Of a stretch of 64,000 nt of DNA, positions 56,853 through 64,000 are shown piece after piece (the stretch's first letter is position 1; each line of letters opens with the position of its first letter). The translations under genes and the position numbers were made by a program. The notes below the pieces were generated by a model. It was not told where the DNA came from, searched no databases, and worked only from the letters and a program-made list of their open reading frames with translations. Where the stretch lies: the NCBI GenBank assembly GCA_936450465.1, contig OW388305.1, positions 53,930,625 through 53,994,624 of the forward strand, given 5' to 3'. This stretch comes from Gibbula magus. Its lineage: Eukaryota > Mollusca > Gastropoda > Trochida > Trochidae.

Positions 56853-57370
56853 GGTCAATGACGTCATCAGTACAATGGAATACCTTTGGAATATAAGCTG
56901 GGGTGAGGACCAGAACGGAGAATTATCATGTATTTTAAATAAAGGTCGCAGTTTTTGCATTTCGTCCGCAGATGTTTACTGAAAATGTATCACGTGTGTT
57001 ACCGATACAGTACGCCAACATTTAATACGAGTGTTAGAATTAAAGTAAATATAGCAAATAATTAATACTTGTCGATTGTCAAGTTAGTTATTCAGCATAT
57101 ACATAATCTTAAAGTCAATGACGTCATCAGTACAATGGAATACCTTTGAAATAGAAGGTTTGGTGAGGACCAGAACGGAGAAAGATCATGTATTTAAAAT
57201 AAAGGTCGCAGTTTTATCATTTCGTCAGCAGAGCTGTACTGAAAATGTATCACGTGTGTTACCGATACAGTACGCCAACATTAAATACGAATGTTAGAAT
57301 TAAAGTAAAATAGAAAATTATTAATAATTGTCGATTCTCAAGTTAGTTATTGAGCATATACATAATCCTA
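56853..57370 (+). repeat. direct duplication, two units of about 262 bp
   Basis: 'tcaatgacgtcatcagtaca' starts both units (56856 and 57117), followed by 'accagaacggag', 'aataaaggtcgcagttt' and 'atcacgtgtgttaccgatac' in both, at roughly 90 percent identity by eye. Each contains a TGACGTCA (CRE-like) and a CACGTG (E-box) palindrome. No coding frame. Confidence 0.85.
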
Positions 57371-57394
57371 AAGTTATACAATGTAGAAAAACTA

Positions 57395-57515
57395 TTCCCT
57401 CTCATCTATACCAACAGTTACAAGTTCTTTCGAAATAAAATTCCTTGTCTTTCTATTACACCAACTTCTAAAATGCCTCTCAAACAATTTAAGTACATGG
57501 TCATCGGAAAAGTAA
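57395..57515 (+). repeat. fragment related to the Penelope-like element 3' flank
   Basis: 'tctttctattacaccaactt' followed by 'ctaaaatgcctctcaaacaa' and 'tacatgg' matches 34195-34245 ('tctttctattacaccatctt', 'agaatgcgtttcaaaca', 'aacatgg'). Confidence 0.55.
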
Positions 57516-58975
57516 CCAATACCGTTATTACAATATGTTGCTGAATTGCGACATTTGAAAGTAAGTGTTATACGTCTCGAATGTGAACAAAAAGAAAAGC
57601 AAAAACAAGTTCAGGATTCTATTCAGTTTTAGTTTATCAATGGTTGATGTCATAATCAGACGATCACTTGAAATAGTAAAGCGGTTCGGGAGAACTTATA
57701 ATGATTTTAAAATTATTTGACCAAATGTGCCATCAAAGACATACAGATATATCGTTTGAACGGTAGATATACCATGATTTTCTGCTTACAAAACTAAATA
57801 CGCTTATTCCACCAGGTAGAACATTGTCTATTAAATGTGTATTTGGTATTATCTGTAAATATGTGCTTAGTAATAAACAATTTATCCTCGAAAATGTTCC
57901 TTACGTTATGCCAGTGTCAAAAACCTTTAACAAAAATTATGTCTGTCTGTTTTACTTAAATATTCGTCTCCAAACAGTGGAGCACTCACAACTATATGTA
58001 TCTAATTTAAAATACTTACCAAATGTTCTGCTTAGTAGATTATAAAAGTGTTTGTCCAAACACAAAAAGGTTGACCACCAACAAATCCAGCAATGGCATG
58101 TTACAGATCAGGCACTGAAGGAAAATGTTTCCAAGAATTTCCTAATATAATATACACGGTCCGTAAAGAACTATCAATCTGTGAGACATTTTTTTTATAA
58201 GCATCTACTTCAATCCATTTGCAGGTTTACTTGAAATGTATGCCTGACAATTATGTGACGTCACCAAAAGACGACGTCACTTCGTTATGGTGCCAGAACT
58301 CATTTACTGTAAATCCTTGATTAGACGCCGGGCTTCTATTTTTTTCAAACTGTCTGCCTTTCGGTGTTTATTCGAAGCAGGCATCTATTGAAACCAGGCA
58401 TCTATTTCGAAATACATGTACGGCTTGTAGAGGAGGCGACTACGATAGGAAGCAGCGATTATGGAATTTAAATTCGGTTCACCTGAAAATGGAAATGCTT
58501 TGTTCAGAGATGAACATTAACATTAAGACTGCAAGGAATGATATCGGATGATAAATAAAGTTTGATCCTATTGTTTTCAGATATCAAATTAAACAACAGG
58601 CCTGGGCATGATAAATGTGAAACTATTTGTAACGTGTTATCGACACGTGTTGTTGTATACCTGATTACAGGGGCGATATGCTCCATATGCTACAAGAATC
58701 GCTGTAAGATATAAGAAAACACTTTTTCATTGGAAGTTTATGTTCAACCAAGACATGTATACCATAATTCCTGAAATGTATCGTTTGAATATGTTTGTTT
58801 TGTTAATGTCTTGCATGTGCTGGAGTGTAGTCTAAATGATCATAATATTATATTTGAAATCCTGTTTAGGCGTGGACATGACGTCAATCCGATTACATCG
58901 TTTCTAGAAAACATATAACTGCGTCAATATTAACAGTAATTGTTCTCAAACTCATGGCACCGACATTCTTTGATT
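57516..58975. other. no recognised feature
   Basis: AT-rich sequence; the frame at 57824-58045 has no recognisable motif. Confidence 0.4.
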
Positions 58976-58978
58976 TGT

Positions 58979-59197
58979 TCAACTTCCCAACGCAAGACAT
59001 AACGCCTGCCAGTATCCATTACTGGCTGATTTAAGCCTTGCAATCTTTCCGTCGCTTTTTCATGCTAAGATGTGGATCACTACACCTGAAATGCATAGTG
59101 GCCTATGATTTCCTAGCTAGGAAACCTTAAAATACTGCAAGGCCTAAATCAGCCAGTAATGGAGACTGGCAAGAGTTATGCCTTTCATTGAGAAGTC
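58979..59197. mobile_element. foldback MITE, GGCATAACTCTTGCCAG family, copy 3
   Basis: Arms 'aacttcccaacgcaagacat' and (reversed from the right) 'gacttctcaatgaaaggcat', then 'tggctgatttaagccttgca' on the left and its near-complement 'gcaaggcctaaatcagcca' on the right. About 219 bp, no coding. Confidence 0.75.
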
Positions 59198-59199
59198 GT

Positions 59200-60599
59200 G
59201 ATTTGTTAAACAAATTGCAATATTTCAATCTCAATTTCAACTCTTTTTACGCTTTTTATGTACAAATGTAGTTGGTTATGAGATTTTCTTAAACAAATCA
59301 ACACAACTGTTTTGTTTTTACTAAAACATAATCATATGACACTGTTTATTAATGTAAGAATTTCCCATTTCCAAGTACTTCAGATCTAGCCTCTCAACTG
59401 AGCCTCTCTATTGTGTAAGGTTATGTCGCTTTCTAGATACATTTACTGTATAACATGTCTTCGAAGCAATGTCATCATCACGATATGACCTAAATGTACG
59501 TTGCCACATAAGTGCAATATATCAATGACATCAATATTACAGCGTTGCAATTCTTAGAGGCGTTTTGGTCGACAACATACGATATCTTTAACACAAATTG
59601 AATAATTGTGTCTTTTTAAAATAGAATCGTCATGTGTTTCTCAAATGTCAACTGTATTATCGCCTTAATCAATCAGGTTGATGGGTAAGAAGCAATGTGT
59701 GCAAGGCTCGTGCTGAAACAAACAAGGTGTTTGTAAGAAATAAGGGCTTGAAGGATTGAGATTATGCTAAGCGGTTTCAAACTCTATTTAGAAGAATTAT
59801 GATGTCCGAGTTATTAATCGTTTGGTGAGGTTATTTCATAACACTGCTGTACCTGTACTTGTAGATCTATACAGCACACAGAATTTCTGCAAATCTGCAT
59901 AAAGATAAATAATGGAGATTTTACTGAGACAAATATTGAGACAGCGTTGACCCAGATGAGTTCGATAAGAAACACTCAGCATTATAAGGACAGAACAACG
60001 CTTGAACTGGCGCTGCACTGTGACTGCAGGGTGCAAAAAGCACAAACCGAATTTCCAATGTACATTGTATTGCGGACAATAACGTGTTATTATTATTATA
60101 TTATAAAAGGTACGGTCAAACATAAGGTATGACATTAGATCAAGTTTTATATTCAATCACCTGTCCTGAACCGTAAACAAATGATTGGAGTAAGTTTCTT
60201 CTTGATCTCAAAGACGTTTTAAATCATATGTTACAAGCACTTTTAAGCATACGTTATGGAAGAATCCTGCACAACGCTGCAGTACAAGAACGCTGGGAAG
60301 CAGGATACAGTATGTGGAACATGGAAGAGATAGATATCATTGTCATTGTATTTAACGAGCGGAAGCGAGTTAGATACCACTACCATTCACGAGTTTCATA
60401 AATATGTTATTAAATGGGACCGACTTCAGTATTTTATTTATTACGCGCTGATTAAGTTGCATGGACTCGTCAATAAATGATATTGTGACGTCATGTTTTA
60501 ATCATTATGACGTCATGTCAATCGAAAGAACGCGATGTTATTACACTAAGTGTAATAACACGGTAGATTTATTAAACCGTGATACTTTCAACGTGTGAG

Positions 60600-60600
<1 letters not shown>
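59200..60600. other. no recognised feature
   Basis: No gene is recognised. The overlapping frames at 59836-60156 (minus) and 59947-60132 (plus) have no family motif. Confidence 0.4.

Positions 60601-60691
<91 letters not shown>
60601..60691. repeat. (TA)n microsatellite
   Basis: About 40 TA dinucleotides, with one phase break near 60679. Confidence 0.95.
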
Positions 60692-60692
<1 letters not shown>

Positions 60693-61011
60693 GTATAGTT
60701 ACGAATAATACGCAGAGAAGTATTATAAGTATACTTCTCAGAATATATGGAATCATTGAGTATGATTACCGGATGTTTTGTGCGGATACCTCGGATGAAA
60801 ATGACTAAACATGTTGATATAGACGATAATGATAGATAAATTGGTGTTTGCTCTACCTTAAGCTTGGACTAGTGGCATGTATGAAACAAATCAGGAGTTT
60901 TGTTCGGAAACGTATCGGAAACGCATCATATTTACTCGGCATTATTTAGCATGAAAGAAGCTCTTGAACAACAAAACATAATGCATCAATTCAATGTGAA
61001 TTGTATCTTAA

Positions 61012-61559
61012 AGATGTTCGCTCCTTCCTGTTGAACTTCAAAAAATGAAATATGAAGAAAGATGTTTTGTCATTTTTATTTACTTCATGATATTCTACAT
61101 CATCTGCACACATTTTTACAAAACAAATGAAATAATGAACTTTAGACTTTAGAACCTCTAAAAAGAGCCTAAATAGCATAAATGGCTTAAATTTGACAAA
61201 CAAGGGGGGTTTTCAGGTACATTTTGTGTCAAAGCTTTAAAAAACGCACACTACCATATATATGTTTTCATCGATTTCTGTAGGGGAACATGAACTTTGT
61301 AACATATCAAAACAAGAAAAAAAAGTTTGATACTAGAAAAGTAGTATTTTTAAAATTGTTAACAGTTTTTTCCTCATTTTCCCATAGACTCCCAGGTTAA
61401 ATTGTACTTCACCTCACTATCTTAAAGGCGTCATATCTCGAAAAAACCCACACTACCCCATATTTTTTAATGCTGATATTTCAAATCATATTCTTTGATC
61501 TCTTGAAAAATATAAGTTAGAAAAAAGTTTAATACTATAAATTTGAGGAGCGAACATCC
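61012..61559. mobile_element. TTAA-flanked foldback element (GATGTTCGCTCCT termini)
   Basis: The ends agatgttcgctcct and (reversed) ggatgttcgctcct are inverted and flanked by TTAA at 61008-61011 and 61560-61563. The interior holds two diverged direct units ('aaaaacgcacactaccatat' and 'gaaaaaacccacactacccc'). It is about 548 bp and non-coding; the frame at 60991-61203 covers its left end. Confidence 0.7.
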
Positions 61560-61563
61560 TTAA

Positions 61564-63124
61564 AGCAGGTTATGAACATAAGTACAACCTCTACAATGAT
61601 GAACATGTTTGAAACCGGGATTAGACGTATTAACGTAACTTGATATTAAACTTAGGGTTTATATTATATCTTCGTGTCATGTTGGGATCGTGTTTACTGA
61701 GCAAACATATACATGTGACATTCATTTGAACGATATTGATAAATCCTTGTTCTCGAATTCATAATGATGCGTGTTAACTAATATGGCCTTGGCATCTCAT
61801 ATCTTATTGACAAACAAACACTTGCTTGAGTCAAAGTACATTTGCATCAATATGTGAGATAATTGTCACATGCATACATTCAGACATAATATATTTTCTC
61901 TGAGGGGATGGATATCACACAGATAACAGTGTTTGAAGTTTAGCGATATTTACGCAACACCGCATATGGTTTCAATTATAACACCTGTGCTACTGGAGAT
62001 AGGTAATAATTGAACACCTGGGTTTCTACTATGTGTCTGTCATATATTCGTAATATTGCTATGTTGCCTCGGGGAGTTTACGGTCACGTGTTGGAATTGT
62101 ATAGTCTATATGTTCCATGTTTTTCTGTTTTGACTTATTAGCTCTATATGTTAAATGTGTACATTGCTAGACTAATGAAATGTTCAAATAATAGAGATCT
62201 GGTTTCAGATCTAAACCAGGTAAATATGTGGGGGGAAATGGTCAGTTAGAATAATATGATGTCACAGAATCTGTTTGATCTTCAATGTCCATCTCGACAA
62301 TCCTCAACAGTGTTAGAAGAGTAAAGCAAGAAGTTACATAATTGTAAAAGGTCAAATAATTGAACATGATGTCATCCCTGATGTAAACTATTTAAACCAT
62401 CGAGTAACATTAAGCAAGACATGCTTACTTAATAATAATGTCACTTCTAGAGCGCAAATGACATTGCCATGGATGTTAAACAAGGTAATGTAAGACCACT
62501 TCTTTCATGTAATGCCATAGATTATATTCCCGAACTCGTTTGGCATTAATATCAGGCAATGGTGACCTTTAGAACGATTAAACCTGTTGTAATCCTTGAC
62601 ATGTTGGTAGAGTTGAGGCATAAATATTGGAATATGAAACTGTTTGATATAGACCTATGACATATTTAATATTTTCGAAACAATTAACCCAAATTTCCAA
62701 CGAGAACATGAAAAAAAATACGAATGTTATTACATAAGGTTTATTCTTTTGAATATATTTTTGTAGTTATTTAACACCAATTGTGTAACATCGTTTCAAT
62801 CTGAAAATTTGTTATTTCATTTTAAGGTGCTCTTTAGTGCAAATAATTGATAACTTGTACTTGGTTGACACTGACGGTATTCCCAGATGATCTGATGTAA
62901 TAAATCAATATGTAACACGGAGAATTATAGCGAGGGTGTCATAAATCTCGGTTGCAGAATCAGAGAATAGTCCCCAGCCATGTTCTCTTCTGCGAGTGAT
63001 ACATAGCCCCTTCATATACAATCACGGATGCAATAACAATGGATGATGACCTTTCTCCTTGGTGATCAGTGTAACCACGCAAATTGTTGTATTCAGTTTT
63101 GCTTGGTACTGCCAAGCCGCGTTG
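61564..63124. other. no recognised feature
   Basis: No gene, repeat or RNA feature recognised. Confidence 0.4.
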
Positions 63125-63135
63125 TAATGTGAGAT

Positions 63136-63442
63136 GTGAGTTGAGGTGAGGTGAGGTGAGTTAGGGTTTAACGCCGCTTTCAAGAGTATTTCACTTATAT
63201 CGCGGCTGCTAGTATTACGGCAGGGAGAAAGCCCGCAACGCCATGTGGCTATGCATTGCGGTGAAACCTGCGAGCAACGGCTGGAACTAGCGAACCTTGG
63301 GTGGTACTACGCTGAAATTCAGTGTAGCATTGCACACAAACCTTACTGCGTGTAGAACAGTTCTCTACTGCAGACAAAGTTGCCGTGCCCCTGGCGGAAT
63401 TCGAACCCCGGACCTCTTGATCCCAAGCCGAACGCGCTAACG
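63136..63442 (-). mobile_element. tRNA-derived SINE with 11-bp target duplication
   Basis: Read on the minus strand it starts GTTAGCGCGTTCGGCTTGGG (partial A-box region) and carries a B-box, GGTTCGAATTCCG, about 30 bp on, then a body, and ends in the 3' head-like 'gcggcgttaaaccctaactc' and a (ACCTC)n-type tail. TAATGTGAGAT flanks both sides (63125-63135 and 63443-63453). The A-box is truncated at the 5' end. The end related to 'tttaacgccgc' is shared in type with gastropod SINEs seen as fragments at 38.8 and 41.9 kb. Confidence 0.8.
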
Positions 63443-63560
63443 TAATGTGAGATCTGTTATAACTTGGTGTATGTGGGACATGTAGTTTTGATTGCAGTTG
63501 AACATACCAGTTGTTGATACTTCATGTTAAGCCTGACATTAATCGTTATTGTATTTTGAA

Positions 63561-64000
63561 ACGGGTATTGAATGGTTCATTTACTTGGTTTTCTTGTTTT
63601 AATTAAGTATGGAACATTTCAAATTTCCTTGTATTAAACTAGCGTTCTACTGCCATGCACTAAATAATCCACGAGTGATGGGCTCGCCTTCAATTAAGCC
63701 ACATAGTCTCTAAAAGCCACTTTACCGAAATGCATAATCTGACAAGCATATGCTGTTCGTAATTCTGAGAAACATGCCTGTTCTGAACTCGTTGTTTAGA
63801 TATCTCTTCAATCAGCCGAGTTGAAAGAGTGCAACAGGAAATTGTTCCACGTCAGCAAATTTTTGCAGTAAATCACACGGGTATTGAATGGTTCATTTAC
63901 TTGGTTTTCTTGTTTTAATTAAGTATGGAACATTTCAAATTTCCTTGTATTAAACTAGCGTTCTACTGCCATGCACTAAATAATCCACGAGTGATGGGCT
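63561..64000 (+). repeat. direct repeat, 124 bp identical, 316-bp period, cut by window edge
   Basis: 63561-63684 and 63877-64000 are identical by eye (start 'acgggtattgaatggttcat', end 'ccacgagtgatgggct'). The second copy reaches the last base of the window, so its real length is unknown. It may be a recent tandem duplication, a satellite start, or an assembly join. Confidence 0.9.

Noticed and set aside
63370..63442. tRNA gene on the minus strand (B-box GGTTCGAATTCCG)
   Set aside because: It is the head of a SINE with flanking target duplication and a truncated A-box, without a full cloverleaf.

Overview
This window is eukaryotic nuclear DNA, most likely from a marine gastropod mollusc. 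It is AT-rich, has no dense operon-like coding, and carries split exons with GT/AG borders. It is dominated by LINE, Penelope-like, DIRS-like and SINE retroelements and by several families of short inverted-repeat elements. The gastropod assignment is an inference: several fragments (about 20.25, 38.8 and 41.9 kb) match, as I remember it, the 'gtgagtgagt..tttacgcc' SINE type common in gastropod genomes, and the 'aggcctgaaaggcc' repeats near 10-16 kb are a type I associate with molluscs. No database search could be run.

Layout. 0-2.5 kb: a palindromic GCGGAAAT/ATTTCCGC cluster, then a somewhat GC-richer block with two minus-strand reading frames. 2.7-5.2 kb: three hAT-like non-autonomous elements (CAGGGGT termini), one with another foldback element inside it. 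7.7-14.7 kb: an unidentified plus-strand split gene with a clear last exon and poly(A) signals; its introns are filled with several copies of one repeat family, and one exon appears to carry a frameshift. 16-20 kb: a TTAA-flanked inverted-repeat element, a second GCGGAAAT array, a broken minus-strand gene resembling P2X7-like intracellular-domain proteins, and a 31-bp minisatellite.

20.3-42.8 kb is the most striking part: about three and a half head-to-tail, diverged copies of a non-coding unit of about 5-8 kb (about 7 kb once insertions are subtracted). Different retroelements have inserted into different copies: a 5'-truncated LINE with a perfect 14-bp target duplication, a Penelope-like element with a GIY-YIG domain, a minus-strand LINE split by a Tc1/mariner-type MITE, and a LINE reverse transcriptase broken only by two in-frame TAA codons.

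48.5-51.7 kb is a GC-rich decayed DIRS-like retrotransposon with inverted terminal repeats, an internal complementary region and gag-like fragments on the minus strand. The rest (51.7-64 kb) holds further copies of the 354-bp TTAA-flanked MITE, a 260-bp tandem duplication, a LINE tail, a Penelope fragment, a long (TA)n tract, another TTAA foldback, a tRNA-derived SINE with an 11-bp target duplication, and a perfect 124-bp direct repeat cut by the window edge. No rRNA, functional tRNA or CRISPR array was seen. Long stretches have no recognisable feature.
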